From PHAA01 sp964584415 (GTDB lineage: Bacteria; Bacillota; Syntrophomonadia; Syntrophomonadales; Syntrophomonadaceae): a DNA stretch of 29,925 nt. Below, piece after piece: positions 1 to 8,880 of the stretch; position 1 is the stretch's first letter; each line of letters begins with the position of its first letter. Under the pieces are notes generated by a model. It made no database searches. It saw only the letters and a list, made by a program, of their open reading frames with translations, and had not been told where the DNA came from. Position numbers and translations under genes: made by a program. Where the stretch lies: NCBI GenBank assembly GCA_964584415.1, contig CAZOZX010000015.1:1-29925 (forward strand), written 5' to 3'.

Positions 1-1305
1 GTCATGATATTTGACCTGGGTGGCGGAACCTTTGACGTGTCGATCCTGGATATTGGGGATGGAGTAGTTGAAGTACGATCAACGTCTGGTGATACCCATC
101 TGGGCGGTGACGATTTCGATAAACTGGTGGTGGATTATTTAGCCGAGGAATTTATTAAGACTGACGGCATCGATTTGCGCAAGGACAAGCAGGCTCTGCA
201 GAGACTGTATGAGGCCGCCGAGAAAGCCAAAGTTGAGTTGTCCAGCACTACGACCACTAACATTACGCTGCCATTTGTTACAGCAGATGCCAATGGTCCT
301 CGTCATCTGGATATCAAACTGACCCGGGCTAAATTTGACGACCTGACTCATGAACTACTGGAACGCTGTATGATTTCTGTCAAGCAGGCTCTTAAAGATG
401 GCAATCTGACCGAGAAAGACCTGGATGAAGTCATCCTGGTTGGCGGATCCACTCGGGTTCCTGCCGTACAGGAGTTAGTCAGAACCTTTACCGGGAAGGA
501 ACCCAACATGTCGGTAAACCCGGATGAGGTAGTCGCTATGGGCGCGGCAGTTCAGGCCGCCATCATCACCGGCGAGGTAAAAGACGTCCTGCTGCTGGAT
601 GTTACCCCGTTGTCTTTGGGTTTGGAGACCATGGGCGGGGTTATGACCAAATTAATCGATCGCAATACCACCATCCCCTGCCAGAGGACGGAGGTTTTCA
701 GTACTGCCGACGACAACCAGCCTTCAGTTGATATAGTGGTCTTGCAGGGTGAAAGGGAAATGGCCCGCGACAACCGCCAGATAGGGCGTTTCCGCCTGGA
801 CGGCATTGCTCCGGCCCCCCGGGGTGTCCCTCAAATCGAGGTGACCTTCGATATAGATACCAATGGAATACTGAGCGTATCGGCGCGGGATAAGACTACC
901 AATAAAGAACAGAAGATAACCATCAGCGGTTCAACCAATCTGGAGAAAGACGAAATCGATCGGATGGTTAAGGATGCTACGACTCATGCAGCCGAGGACA
1001 AAAAGCGCCGCGAGAACGTAGATCTGAAGAATGAGGCTGACGCATTGGCACATGGATTAACCCGTACGTTAAAGGAGATGGGAGACCGGGTACCGGTGCA
1101 TGAAAAAGCCCGCAGCGAGCAATTGATAGCCGATACTAAAACCGCCATTGAAGCTGAAACTCCGACCGAGAAGCTGCGCGAGCTGATCAGCGACTTGCAG
1201 CAAGCGGTCAACAGCCTGGCTAATGCCGCCAGCCAGGGGGGGGCATCCGGCCCGAGTTCGGGTGGCAGCGATGATACCATAGATGCCGATTTTGAGGAGA
1301 ATTAA
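1..1305 (+). CDS. dnaK: Hsp70 chaperone DnaK, 5' end missing
   Basis: ATP-dependent Hsp70 chaperone of the cytoplasm, which binds unfolded polypeptides together with a J-protein and GrpE. The reading frame is open from base 1, so the gene begins before the window. About 434 codons remain of a family length near 610. The visible part starts at the phosphate-binding DLGGGTFDVSIL segment of the ATPase domain and continues through the adenosine-site motif VGGSTRVPAVQ. The linker and substrate-binding domain follow (DVTPLSLGLETMGG), then the helical lid and a Gly/Ser-rich tail ending in acidic DADFEEN. The next gene, 43 bp downstream, is a J-protein, so the two are probably co-transcribed. The promoter, and any CIRCE or other heat-shock operator, lies outside the window. 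The family assignment is certain; whether this is the only dnaK in the genome cannot be seen. Confidence 0.97.
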   Translation, partial: VMIFDLGGGTFDVSILDIGDGVVEVRSTSGDTHLGGDDFDKLVVDYLAEEFIKTDGIDLRKDKQALQRLYEAAEKAKVELSSTTTTNITLPFVTADANGPRHLDIKLTRAKFDDLTHELLERCMISVKQALKDGNLTEKDLDEVILVGGSTRVPAVQELVRTFTGKEPNMSVNPDEVVAMGAAVQAAIITGEVKDVLLLDVTPLSLGLETMGGVMTKLIDRNTTIPCQRTEVFSTADDNQPSVDIVVLQGEREMARDNRQIGRFRLDGIAPAPRGVPQIEVTFDIDTNGILSVSARDKTTNKEQKITISGSTNLEKDEIDRMVKDATTHAAEDKKRRENVDLKNEADALAHGLTRTLKEMGDRVPVHEKARSEQLIADTKTAIEAETPTEKLRELISDLQQAVNSLANAASQGGASGPSSGGSDDTIDADFEEN

Positions 1306-1348
1306 GCCGGGCAGCTGATTGCCAGCACAATAGGGTGGGTGATGAGGT

Positions 1349-2320
1349 TTGGAATATAAAGATTATTATAAGGCCCTGGGTATCAGCAAAACCGCCAGCC
1401 AGAAGGAGGTCCAGGCGGCCTATCGAAAGCTGGCCCGTAAACTTCACCCGGATGTAAATAAACAACCGGATGCGGAAGAACGATTCAAGGAGATCAATGA
1501 GGCCTATGAGGTATTGAAGGATACGGAAAAACGCAAACGGTATGACACCCTTGGAGCCAACTGGCGGGAAGGTCAAAATTACACACCGCCGCCGGGCTGG
1601 GAAAACGTCCATTTCGATTTCAGTGATGGGATGGGGGGCTTCGAATACCAGGGTGGTAATGCCGGGCAATTCAGTGATTTCTTTGAAGGACTTTTCGGTC
1701 GGGGCAAGGCGCGCAGCCGGGCTGGCCAGGATATGCAAGGCTGGGCTATGCGGGGACAGGACCAGGAATCAGACATCGAACTCACCCTGGAGGAGGCTTA
1801 TCACGGAGTCAAAAAGTCAATCCGGCTTCAATCGATGGAGCAGGAGGGCGGGTCATATGTGCCCAAGAGTAAAGAGATAAATGTCAATATACCCGCCGGG
1901 GTGATGGAAGGCAAACGTATCCGTTTAAGCGGACAGGGTGGACCCGGGGTAGGGGGAGGACCTAATGGCGATTTGTATTTAAAGGTACACATCCTGCCTC
2001 ACCCGGTTTTTACTGTGAATGGTTCGGACCTTGATGAAGAAGTGCTTCTAAGTCCATGGGAAGCCGCATTGGGTGCCAAGGTCGAGATAACGACCATGAC
2101 CGGAAAGGTAAACCTAACTATCCCGGCTGGAGTGCAATCCGGGCAAAAACTGCGTTTGCGGGGTAAAGGCATGCCAATTGGCCGCAGCGGCCACGGCGAT
2201 CTCTATGCCATTATGAAGATTGTGGTACCTAAAAAACTAAGTGATGAAGAACGCAAAATGTTCGAGGAATTATCCAGGGTATCCAGTTTTAATCCCCGTT
2301 CCGGCGGAAAGGAGGCGTAG
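1349..2320 (+). CDS. cbpA: CbpA-type DnaJ co-chaperone without zinc finger
   Basis: J-domain co-chaperone that stimulates the ATPase of DnaK and delivers substrates. The start is TTG, preceded by a GATGAGG ribosome site. The J domain spans about residues 4-70 with the HPD motif at H33-P34-D35. A Gly/Phe-rich stretch follows (about 80-135), then two beta-barrel substrate-binding domains (about 145-310). The four CxxCxGxG zinc-binding repeats of canonical DnaJ are absent, which makes this a class II J-protein like E. coli CbpA. At 323 aa it is close to CbpA (about 306) and shorter than DnaJ (about 375). The next gene, a CbpM-like protein starting 5 bp downstream, strongly supports the CbpA label. 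Confidence 0.93.
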   Translation: MEYKDYYKALGISKTASQKEVQAAYRKLARKLHPDVNKQPDAEERFKEINEAYEVLKDTEKRKRYDTLGANWREGQNYTPPPGWENVHFDFSDGMGGFEYQGGNAGQFSDFFEGLFGRGKARSRAGQDMQGWAMRGQDQESDIELTLEEAYHGVKKSIRLQSMEQEGGSYVPKSKEINVNIPAGVMEGKRIRLSGQGGPGVGGGPNGDLYLKVHILPHPVFTVNGSDLDEEVLLSPWEAALGAKVEITTMTGKVNLTIPAGVQSGQKLRLRGKGMPIGRSGHGDLYAIMKIVVPKKLSDEERKMFEELSRVSSFNPRSGGKEA

Positions 2321-2325
2321 GCAGC

Positions 2326-2640
2326 ATGCAATACCATCACTATTACCTGGTCCTGCGGCGTTCTCCGGTAGGGGACGGGTTATTAAGTTTGAGGGAAACA
2401 GCCAGCCAGGCCCGGATTCATCCTGACTTATTACTGCGCATGGTAGATCTGGGGCTAATCGAACCGGAGCAGTCCCAGCCCGAGTTGCTGTTTGCTCCGG
2501 AAACGGTGGGCCACATTTGCAAAGCCATACGCCTGCGCAACCAACTGGGTATTAACTGGGCTGGGGTCGGCCTGGTCCTGGACCTATTGGAACGTATCGG
2601 GGAATTGGAGAGAGAGATTCAAAGATTAAAGAATAAGTAG
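2326..2640 (+). CDS. cbpM: CbpM-like chaperone modulator (MerR_2 family)
   Basis: Small protein of 104 aa that resembles E. coli CbpM, which binds the J domain of CbpA and inhibits its stimulation of DnaK. The N-terminal half contains a degenerate MerR-like helix-turn-helix (about residues 22-55, ending DLGLIEPEQ). The C-terminal half has the CbpM signature of an arginine-rich helix (AIRLRNQLGINWAGV, about 72-86) and a leucine/glutamate helix. The start is ATG; its AAAGGAGG ribosome site lies in the last codons of cbpA, so the two are translationally close. The position between a J-protein and clpB is the one that the repressor HspR holds in actinobacterial dnaK clusters. A DNA-binding role therefore cannot be excluded, but the wing residues typical of HspR are not evident. 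Confidence 0.85.
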   Translation: MQYHHYYLVLRRSPVGDGLLSLRETASQARIHPDLLLRMVDLGLIEPEQSQPELLFAPETVGHICKAIRLRNQLGINWAGVGLVLDLLERIGELEREIQRLKNK

Positions 2641-2676
2641 GTGGGGAAATGGATTCCCAGTGGGAGGTGTAAATAG

Positions 2677-5289
2677 ATGGATATAAATAAATTAACGGAA
2701 AAATCCCGAGAGGCCATTCATGACGCCGAGAGTATGGCAGCGGGCCTGGGACATCAGGAAGTGGATGTGGAACACTTGTTTCTGGCTCTGCTGCAGCAGC
2801 CCGAGGGGTTAATACCTCGCCTGATAGATCGAGCCGGGGCTGACACCAATGCTATTATAAATGGTATTCAAGACAACCTTGGCAAGCGGCCGCGGATCTC
2901 GGGAGGCAGTACCGAAGCCGGAAAAGTGTATGTGACCCAGCGGCTTAATCAGCTGCTCGCCCGAGCCGAAACCGAGGCCAGCCGATTGAAAGATGACTAT
3001 GTGAGTGTAGAGCATTTGGTCCTGGCTATGTTTGAGGAGGGATCGTCGGGAGCTGCGGCACGCATTATGAAACAGACCGGATTAAACCGGGATAAGTTTC
3101 TTAACGCCCTGACATCGGTGCGCGGCAACCAACGGGTAACCAGTCCCAATCCGGAAAATACCTATGAAGCCCTGGAGCGTTATGGCCGAGATCTCGTGGC
3201 ACTGGTACGGGCCAATAAACTGGATCCGGTTATCGGCCGGGACAGTGAGATAAGAGATGTCATATTGATATTGTCGCGCAAGCGCAAGAATAATCCGGTA
3301 TTGATCGGGGAGCCGGGAGTAGGCAAGACCGCCATTGTGGAAGGACTGGCGCACCGCATCGTTCGCAATGACGTACCCGAGAGTTTGAAAAATAAAACCA
3401 TTTTCGAATTGGATATGGGATCACTGGTGGCTGGCGCCAAATACCGCGGTGAGTTTGAAGAGAGGTTGAAGGCCGTTCTAGAGGAGGTTACGAAGAGCGA
3501 AGGCCAGATAATCCTTTTTATCGATGAACTGCACAATATTGTTGGAGCCGGCAAGGCGGAAGGTTCCATGGACGCTGGCAACATGCTCAAGCCGATGCTG
3601 GCCCGGGGTGAACTGCACTGTATCGGAGCCACCACTCTAGACGAATACCGCAAACACATAGAAAAAGATGCTGCCCTGGAGCGCCGCTTTCAGCCGGTTA
3701 TGGTTGATGAACCAACCGTCGAGGATACCATCTCGATTCTAAGAGGTTTAAAAGAGCGCTTTGAGGTCTTCCACGGGGTTAAAATTCATGATAATGCCCT
3801 GGTAGGCGCGGTTGTGCTTTCCAATCGCTATATATCGGACCGGTTCTTACCGGATAAAGCCATTGACCTGATCGACCAGGCCTGCGCGATGGTCCGCACC
3901 GAGATCGACTCAATGCCGGCCGAACTGGATGAGATATCCCGGCGGATTATGCAGCTGGAAATAGAAGAAGCAGCCTTAAGCAAGGAAAAAGATCCAGCCA
4001 GCCAGGAGCGTTTGCATAATCTGCAAAAAGAGCTGGCTGACATCAGAAGCAAATCAGATTCCATGCGGGCCAAGTGGGAGGCGGAAAAGAACGCCATCCA
4101 CAAGGTGACCGCCTTACGGGAAGAAATAGATAAAATACGGCAGGAAATCGAGCGGGCCGAACGCGAGTACAATCTGAATAAGGCGGCTGAGTTAAAATAT
4201 GGACAGCTGCCGGAGCTGGAGAGACGGCTGCAAGCCGAGGAAGAATTTATGGCCCGCAAACAAGGACCGGTAAGCGTCCTCAGTGAAGAAGTGACCGAGG
4301 AACAGGTAGCCAGGATAATATCACGATGGACCGGTATTCCTCTTACCCGCTTGGTTGAAGGGGAAAGGGAGAAGCTGCTGCGACTTGATGAGATCCTGCA
4401 TGAGCGCTTGATCGGTCAGGACGAGGCAGTGAGCCTGGTAGCCGATGCCATTATCCGAGCCCGGGCCGGCATCAAAGATCCTAAGCGGCCGATCGGATCG
4501 TTTATTTTCCTTGGCCCTACCGGGGTAGGAAAGACAGAACTGGCCAAGACCCTGGCCCAGGCCTTGTTTGATTCGGATAAAAACATAATCCGCATCGATA
4601 TGAGTGAATATATGGAGAAGCATACCGTTTCCCGCTTGATCGGGGCGCCCCCAGGCTACATCGGCTATGATGAGGGCGGGCAGCTGACCGAAGCGGTACG
4701 CCGTAAACCTTATGCGGTCATACTCTTTGATGAAATTGAAAAGGCTCATCATGATGTATTCAACGTATTGCTGCAGGTTTTGGATGATGGACGGATTACG
4801 GATTCCCATGGTCGTACCGTGGATTTTAAGAACACTATTATTATTATGACCTCCAACCTGGGTTCACAGTATCTGCTGGAAGGAATCAACGATAAGGGCG
4901 AAATCAGTGAAACCGCACGGGAAATGGTCATGAACGAACTGCATAAATGGTTCCGCCCGGAATTCCTGAACCGGGTAGATGAGACGGTATTATTTAAACC
5001 CCTGACTTTGCCGGAGATAGAACAAATTGTGGAATTGATGGTTGATGACTTGCGCAGCCGTTTACAGGATCGTCAGATCAAGCTGGATCTATCTGAGGAA
5101 GCCAAGTTATTTATTGCCGCGGAAGGTTACGATCCCGTGTTTGGTGCCCGCCCCTTGAAACGCTTCCTGCAGAGCCGGCTGGAGACCCTGGTAGGCCGGG
5201 CCCTGGTCAGCGGACAGGTGGTAGATGGTGCTACTATCAAGGTGGACAGCCGGGAGGGTAAACTGACTATCGATTGGGTAAATCCATAA
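2677..5289 (+). CDS. clpB: Hsp100 disaggregase ClpB
   Basis: AAA+ disaggregase that pulls polypeptides out of aggregates in cooperation with DnaK. At 870 aa it has the standard length. Domains in order are: the N-terminal Clp_N repeats (about 1-150); nucleotide domain 1 with Walker A GEPGVGKT at 211-218 and Walker B at 278-284 (D283, E284); a long charged coiled-coil M domain (about 415-540), which separates ClpB from ClpA and ClpC; nucleotide domain 2 with Walker A GPTGVGKT at 613-620 and Walker B ending D685-E686; and the D2-small domain. The ATG start has a GGGAGGTG ribosome site. Last gene of the chaperone operon, 36 bp after cbpM and followed by a strong terminator. Confidence 0.98.
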   Translation: MDINKLTEKSREAIHDAESMAAGLGHQEVDVEHLFLALLQQPEGLIPRLIDRAGADTNAIINGIQDNLGKRPRISGGSTEAGKVYVTQRLNQLLARAETEASRLKDDYVSVEHLVLAMFEEGSSGAAARIMKQTGLNRDKFLNALTSVRGNQRVTSPNPENTYEALERYGRDLVALVRANKLDPVIGRDSEIRDVILILSRKRKNNPVLIGEPGVGKTAIVEGLAHRIVRNDVPESLKNKTIFELDMGSLVAGAKYRGEFEERLKAVLEEVTKSEGQIILFIDELHNIVGAGKAEGSMDAGNMLKPMLARGELHCIGATTLDEYRKHIEKDAALERRFQPVMVDEPTVEDTISILRGLKERFEVFHGVKIHDNALVGAVVLSNRYISDRFLPDKAIDLIDQACAMVRTEIDSMPAELDEISRRIMQLEIEEAALSKEKDPASQERLHNLQKELADIRSKSDSMRAKWEAEKNAIHKVTALREEIDKIRQEIERAEREYNLNKAAELKYGQLPELERRLQAEEEFMARKQGPVSVLSEEVTEEQVARIISRWTGIPLTRLVEGEREKLLRLDEILHERLIGQDEAVSLVADAIIRARAGIKDPKRPIGSFIFLGPTGVGKTELAKTLAQALFDSDKNIIRIDMSEYMEKHTVSRLIGAPPGYIGYDEGGQLTEAVRRKPYAVILFDEIEKAHHDVFNVLLQVLDDGRITDSHGRTVDFKNTIIIMTSNLGSQYLLEGINDKGEISETAREMVMNELHKWFRPEFLNRVDETVLFKPLTLPEIEQIVELMVDDLRSRLQDRQIKLDLSEEAKLFIAAEGYDPVFGARPLKRFLQSRLETLVGRALVSGQVVDGATIKVDSREGKLTIDWVNP

Positions 5290-5312
5290 AATATTTTGGG
5301 AATCAAAAGGAT

Positions 5313-5345
5313 AAGCGGGGCAGAATAGAGTCTGTCCCGCTTTTT
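5313..5345 (+). terminator. Rho-independent terminator of the chaperone operon
   Basis: A GC-rich stem of 11 pairs (AGCGGGGCAGA with TCTGTCCCGCT, one G-T pair) encloses the loop ATAGAG and is followed directly by TTTTT. It lies 24 bp after the clpB stop codon. Confidence 0.9.
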
Positions 5346-5373
5346 CATGCCCTGGAGTATAACCTGCAGTTAT

Positions 5374-5402
5374 TTCAATACTAGCTATAGATATGATATA
5401 CT
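5374..5402 (+). promoter_or_regulatory. Sigma-A-type promoter for the cysteine desulfurase gene
   Basis: TTCAAT, a 17-bp spacer and TATACT, with an extended -10 TG at 5394-5395. The predicted start of transcription, near 5409, leaves a leader of about 20 nt that contains the ribosome site, which fits the ATG chosen at 5429. Confidence 0.5.
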
Positions 5403-5428
5403 CGGTTCACCTAAGAAGAGGTGATAAC

Positions 5429-6577
5429 ATGGATTGTATCTATATGGATAATGCCGCAACGTCTTTTCCCAAACCGGAATCGGTATATAAAGCAATTGAT
5501 AATTTTAACCGTTATTTGGGATCCAGTCCCGGCCGGGGAACTCACAGTCAAACCCTGCAGGCGGGTTCGATTATCCTGGAAGCCCGGGAATCACTGGCGC
5601 GGCTATTTAACATCGAGAACTGCACCAATATTGCCTTTACCACCAATATAACCGAATCCTTAAACACTGCCTTCAAAGGTTACCTGCAACCGGGCGACCA
5701 TATAATCACCACCAGTATGGAGCATAATGCGGTAGCTCGGCCTCTGTATGCGCTCTCGCAAACGGGGATAGAGTGGACCGCGGTTGCTTGTAATTCTGAA
5801 GGTGTTTTAGACCCGGATCATATTAGGAGTGCGATAAAATCCAATACCCGTATGATATGTATGTCCCATGCCTCCAATCTTACCGGGACTATTATGCCGG
5901 TTACCGAGGTTGGCAGGATAGCACGGAATCGTGGAATCGTGTTTATGGTCGATAGTGCTCAGACCGCGGGCGTATTGGAAATCGATGTCATCGAACAAAA
6001 CATTGATTTGCTGGCTTTTACCGGCCATAAAGGATTATTAGGACCGCAGGGAACAGGCGGCCTCTATGTAAAACCTGGTTTGGCCATAGAACCTCTAAAG
6101 TACGGGGGGACCGGTTCAGGTTCCGAATTTCTGCAGCAGCCCGATTTCATGCCGGACCACCTGGAAAGCGGAACACCTAATACACCGGGCATTGCCGGAC
6201 TGGGGGCGGGAGTACAATTTATCCAAACTACCGGATTGGACCAGATCCGCCGACACGAGCTGAACCTGACCACCCAGTTGCTGGATGGATTACGTGATAT
6301 CGATAGAATCAGAATTTACGGAGTACCAGATCCAAGTCTGCGCACCGCAGTGATTGCCTTCAATCTGGAAGGAATGGACTGCGGAGAGGTCAGTTTGCGC
6401 CTGGATCGTGAATATGGAATAATAACCCGTTCCGGGTTGCACTGTGCACCATTGGCTCACCAAACCCTTGGCACCTTGGAGCAGGGAGCTTGCCGCTTGA
6501 GTCCCGGCTTTTTCAATACTGAAGACCAAATAGAAAAGGTAATTGCAGCAATTACGAATATTGCCAGAGACGCTTAA
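5429..6577 (+). CDS. Class V PLP aminotransferase, cysteine desulfurase family
   Basis: PLP enzyme of the SufS/NifS-like cysteine desulfurase family, predicted to move sulfur from cysteine to an active-site cysteine for Fe-S cluster or thio-cofactor synthesis. The product is 382 aa and begins with the family signature MDNAATSFPKP. The PLP-binding lysine is K201 in TGHKGLLGPQG, the cofactor aspartate lies in VDSAQTAGV, and the catalytic cysteine is C339 in RSGLHCAP. ATG 5429 is preferred over an in-frame ATG at 5393 because AGAAGAGGTG sits just before it. No Fe-S scaffold gene (sufU or iscU) is adjacent and the gene has its own promoter and terminator, so it acts as a stand-alone unit. A related sulfur-transfer or selenocysteine-lyase role is possible. 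Confidence 0.85.
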   Translation: MDCIYMDNAATSFPKPESVYKAIDNFNRYLGSSPGRGTHSQTLQAGSIILEARESLARLFNIENCTNIAFTTNITESLNTAFKGYLQPGDHIITTSMEHNAVARPLYALSQTGIEWTAVACNSEGVLDPDHIRSAIKSNTRMICMSHASNLTGTIMPVTEVGRIARNRGIVFMVDSAQTAGVLEIDVIEQNIDLLAFTGHKGLLGPQGTGGLYVKPGLAIEPLKYGGTGSGSEFLQQPDFMPDHLESGTPNTPGIAGLGAGVQFIQTTGLDQIRRHELNLTTQLLDGLRDIDRIRIYGVPDPSLRTAVIAFNLEGMDCGEVSLRLDREYGIITRSGLHCAPLAHQTLGTLEQGACRLSPGFFNTEDQIEKVIAAITNIARDA

Positions 6578-6597
6578 TGAGCTGGTTAAGCTTAATT

Positions 6598-6650
6598 TAG
6601 GGGTCCAAAACAGGGGAATCTTCACAACGTCGAAGGCCCCCTATTTTTTT
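6598..6650 (+). terminator. Terminator after the cysteine desulfurase gene
   Basis: TAGGGGTCC (6598-6606) pairs with GGCCCCCTA (6635-6643) with one mismatch, and a run of seven T follows. The loop is unusually long, 28 nt. Confidence 0.7.
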
Positions 6651-6659
6651 CCATATAAT

Positions 6660-6689
6660 TTAACAATTAAAAATGAAAAATGGCATAAT
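6660..6689 (+). promoter_or_regulatory. Possible promoter for the hemolysin-III-like gene
   Basis: TTAACA, an 18-bp spacer and CATAAT in a very AT-rich stretch. Several overlapping TATA-like hexamers follow to about 6710, so the exact -10 element is uncertain. Confidence 0.35.
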
Positions 6690-6751
6690 ATAGTATAGAT
6701 ATATTTGAAGCGACTTCATACATAAACATCTCATCAGGAGGAAAGGCAGTT

Positions 6752-7420
6752 ATGGAATATCTTAAACGGTTTCTAAGTAAATTCAAGGATCCGATAAGCG
6801 GCTTATCTCATTTGGGCGGGGCCCTACTGTCCATTGCCGGTTTGGTTTTACTGGTGTGTTACGCAGTACGCTACGGCACTGCCAAACACATTGCTGCCTT
6901 CGCGATTTTCGGTGCCTCCCTCATTTTACTTTACAGTTCCAGCGCTATTTATCATTTGGCTAGGGTACCAGACAAAATCGGGGCAGTGCTTAGGCGTATC
7001 GATCATATGATGATTTATGTGTTGATAGCCGGCACTTATACCCCCATCTGCCTGATAGCTCTTACCGGGGCGTGGGGATTGAGTCTGTTGATTACCATCT
7101 GGGTACTGGCCGTGGCTGGAATTATAATGACGGTAGTCTGGTTCGGGGCTCCCCGGTGGCTGACCACGGCTATTTATCTGTTGATGGGCTGGTTGGTGGT
7201 CATCGCATTCTTCCCTTTGATTCACGCCCTGCCGATCGGAGGTGTGACCTGGCTGATTATCGGCGGACTGCTTTATACAGTGGGGGCGGTGATTTATGGC
7301 TTAAAGTGGCCTCGGCTGGACTCTGCCTGGTTTGGCTTTCACGAAATCTTCCACTTCTTCGTAATAGGGGGAAGTCTGGGACACTACTGGCTCATGTTCA
7401 GATATCTGATGTACGCTTAG
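6752..7420 (+). CDS. trhA: Hemolysin III / TrhA (PAQR superfamily) membrane protein
   Basis: Integral membrane protein of the hemolysin-III/YqfA/TrhA branch of the PAQR superfamily. Some members affect membrane fluidity and fatty-acid homeostasis; the exact reaction is not settled for bacterial members. The product is 222 aa with about seven hydrophobic segments. Conserved PAQR-type histidines are visible: one in the first segment (SHLGGALLS), SSAIYHL, RRIDHMMIYVLIAGTYTP, and two in the last part (FHEIFHFF), which would form a metal site. The ATG start has a strong AGGAGG ribosome site. It stands alone between a terminated upstream gene and an unknown gene 61 bp downstream. Confidence 0.88.
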   Translation: MEYLKRFLSKFKDPISGLSHLGGALLSIAGLVLLVCYAVRYGTAKHIAAFAIFGASLILLYSSSAIYHLARVPDKIGAVLRRIDHMMIYVLIAGTYTPICLIALTGAWGLSLLITIWVLAVAGIIMTVVWFGAPRWLTTAIYLLMGWLVVIAFFPLIHALPIGGVTWLIIGGLLYTVGAVIYGLKWPRLDSAWFGFHEIFHFFVIGGSLGHYWLMFRYLMYA

Positions 7421-7481
7421 GTTTTAGAGGTGCCCAAGAATTATAGGGGATAGCAGTCAAATAATGAGGAGGGGATCAGGT

Positions 7482-7979
7482 ATGGATTGGAACGAAAATA
7501 TGAGTGTTTTCCAACGTGAAGCCTGGGTAGAACAGATCTTTAATCAAGTTAAGGGTTTCATAGGCAAATATGGAGATAAAGCAGTTTCAACTTGTACTGC
7601 TCCCTGTATAACAAACCTGAAAAACTCTTATGTGCGGGGCCAGCTATTCCCCTACATAAATATTCCGATTCGCTACGGGGAAAAGGAATTGCTGGGTTTG
7701 TACGAGTATTTCGGAGAACAATTGCCCCTCTCCAAAGAATATATCTATTGTGATATCGTTATCCATTCTATATATTATGCCGGCAAGGAATCTCGTCTGG
7801 CGGCTTTGGAGGAAAAAGCCCGGCAGATTTTCGAGGCCAGGAATTATGATATAATCCAATTCGAGCAAGGTATGGCCACCCTGAAAATTGCACGCAGCCA
7901 AATTAGCAGCGGACAATTTTTATCGACGCTGAAAAACCTGCTTGATGATGCAATAGAAATGCAAGCAGAAATCTCATAA
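7482..7979 (+). CDS. Hypothetical protein, cytoplasmic, 165 aa
   Basis: I do not recognise this family. The product is 165 aa, soluble, with no signal peptide or membrane segment. It is mixed helix and strand, with a pair of cysteines in STCTAPC near residue 40. ATG 7482 was chosen over ATG 7464 because GAGGAGGGG lies at the correct distance and overlaps the earlier codon. It ends 12 bp before the methionine aminopeptidase gene on the same strand, so the two are probably co-transcribed; this does not define its function. Confidence 0.75.
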   Translation: MDWNENMSVFQREAWVEQIFNQVKGFIGKYGDKAVSTCTAPCITNLKNSYVRGQLFPYINIPIRYGEKELLGLYEYFGEQLPLSKEYIYCDIVIHSIYYAGKESRLAALEEKARQIFEARNYDIIQFEQGMATLKIARSQISSGQFLSTLKNLLDDAIEMQAEIS

Positions 7980-7991
7980 GAAGGTGTTGGG

Positions 7992-8873
7992 TTGACTCAA
8001 GCAAGTAATGTGGAAATTTCCCGCAATGATCCCTGCTGGTGCGGGAGCGGCAAGAAATATAAGAAATGTCATTTGGAGCAGGATGAACTACTGGAGGTAC
8101 TTGAAACGGCCGGATTGGAAGTCCCGACCCGCGATCTGATCAAGACCGGGGAACAAATCGAAGGTATTCGCCGGGCTTGTCAGCTCAGTAATGAAATATT
8201 GGATATGGTAGCCTCAAAGATTGGGGTCGGTGTAATAACCAAGGAAATCGACCGCTGGGTTTATGATTATACAATTGCTCACGGGGCAATTCCAGCTTGT
8301 CTGAACTACGAAGGCTTTCCGCGCAGTGTATGCACTTCAATCAATCATGTCGTCTGCCACGGCATACCGGACAATACCAGGCTGCAGGACGGCGATATTG
8401 TCAATGTCGACGTGACTTCCATCCTGGATGGTTATTATGGTGATGTCAGCCGCATGTTTCTGATTGGCGATCCTGCCAGCGCAGCCCGGGATCTGGTCCG
8501 GGTAGCCCGGGAATGTTTATATATAGGGATAGAGCAGGTCAAACCGTTCAATCGCATCGGTAATATCGGCTATGCTGTTGAGCAGCACGCCAACCGTCAT
8601 GGTTATTCGGTGGTCCAGACCTATGGAGGGCACGGGGTTGGACTTCAATTTCACGAGGACCCGTTTGTACAGCATTATGGAGAGAAAGACAGCGGAATGG
8701 TATTGGTGCCCAACATGGTGTTCACTATCGAACCAATGATAAATATGGGCGATTATCATATCCACCGGCTGGAGGATGGCTGGACCGTAGTAACCCGGGA
8801 TGGCTCATTGTCTGCCCAATGGGAACATACGGTGCGGGTGACAGAGACAGGCTTCGATATCCTCAGCGAATAA
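7992..8873 (+). CDS. map: Methionine aminopeptidase type I with SEC-C zinc motif
   Basis: Removes the initiator methionine from nascent proteins. The catalytic domain has all five metal ligands of the type I fold (D140, D151, H214, E247, E278) and the conserved histidines H123 (VCHGIP) and H221. An N-terminal extension of about 45 residues carries a SEC-C motif (CWCGSGKKYKKCH, pattern C-x-C-x8-C-H), which binds zinc and is thought to mediate ribosome or protein contact. The start is TTG with GAAGGTG about 6 nt upstream; a GTG at 8010 is the alternative. The gene is not in its usual place next to adk, infA or the ribosomal-protein operon, so it is probably an additional map copy, as seen in other Clostridia. 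The repeat array begins 7 bp after the stop codon. Confidence 0.93.
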   Translation: MTQASNVEISRNDPCWCGSGKKYKKCHLEQDELLEVLETAGLEVPTRDLIKTGEQIEGIRRACQLSNEILDMVASKIGVGVITKEIDRWVYDYTIAHGAIPACLNYEGFPRSVCTSINHVVCHGIPDNTRLQDGDIVNVDVTSILDGYYGDVSRMFLIGDPASAARDLVRVARECLYIGIEQVKPFNRIGNIGYAVEQHANRHGYSVVQTYGGHGVGLQFHEDPFVQHYGEKDSGMVLVPNMVFTIEPMINMGDYHIHRLEDGWTVVTRDGSLSAQWEHTVRVTETGFDILSE

Positions 8874-8880
8874 CCAGGCC

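Noticed and set aside
1220..1738. 172-codon open frame antisense to dnaK and cbpA.
   Set aside because: It overlaps two certain genes, has no ribosome site and has low-complexity composition; it is a shadow frame.
2326..2640. HspR-type repressor instead of CbpM.
   Set aside because: The C-terminal arginine-rich helix follows the CbpM pattern, and the HspR-type RQYxxxGL recognition segment is missing.
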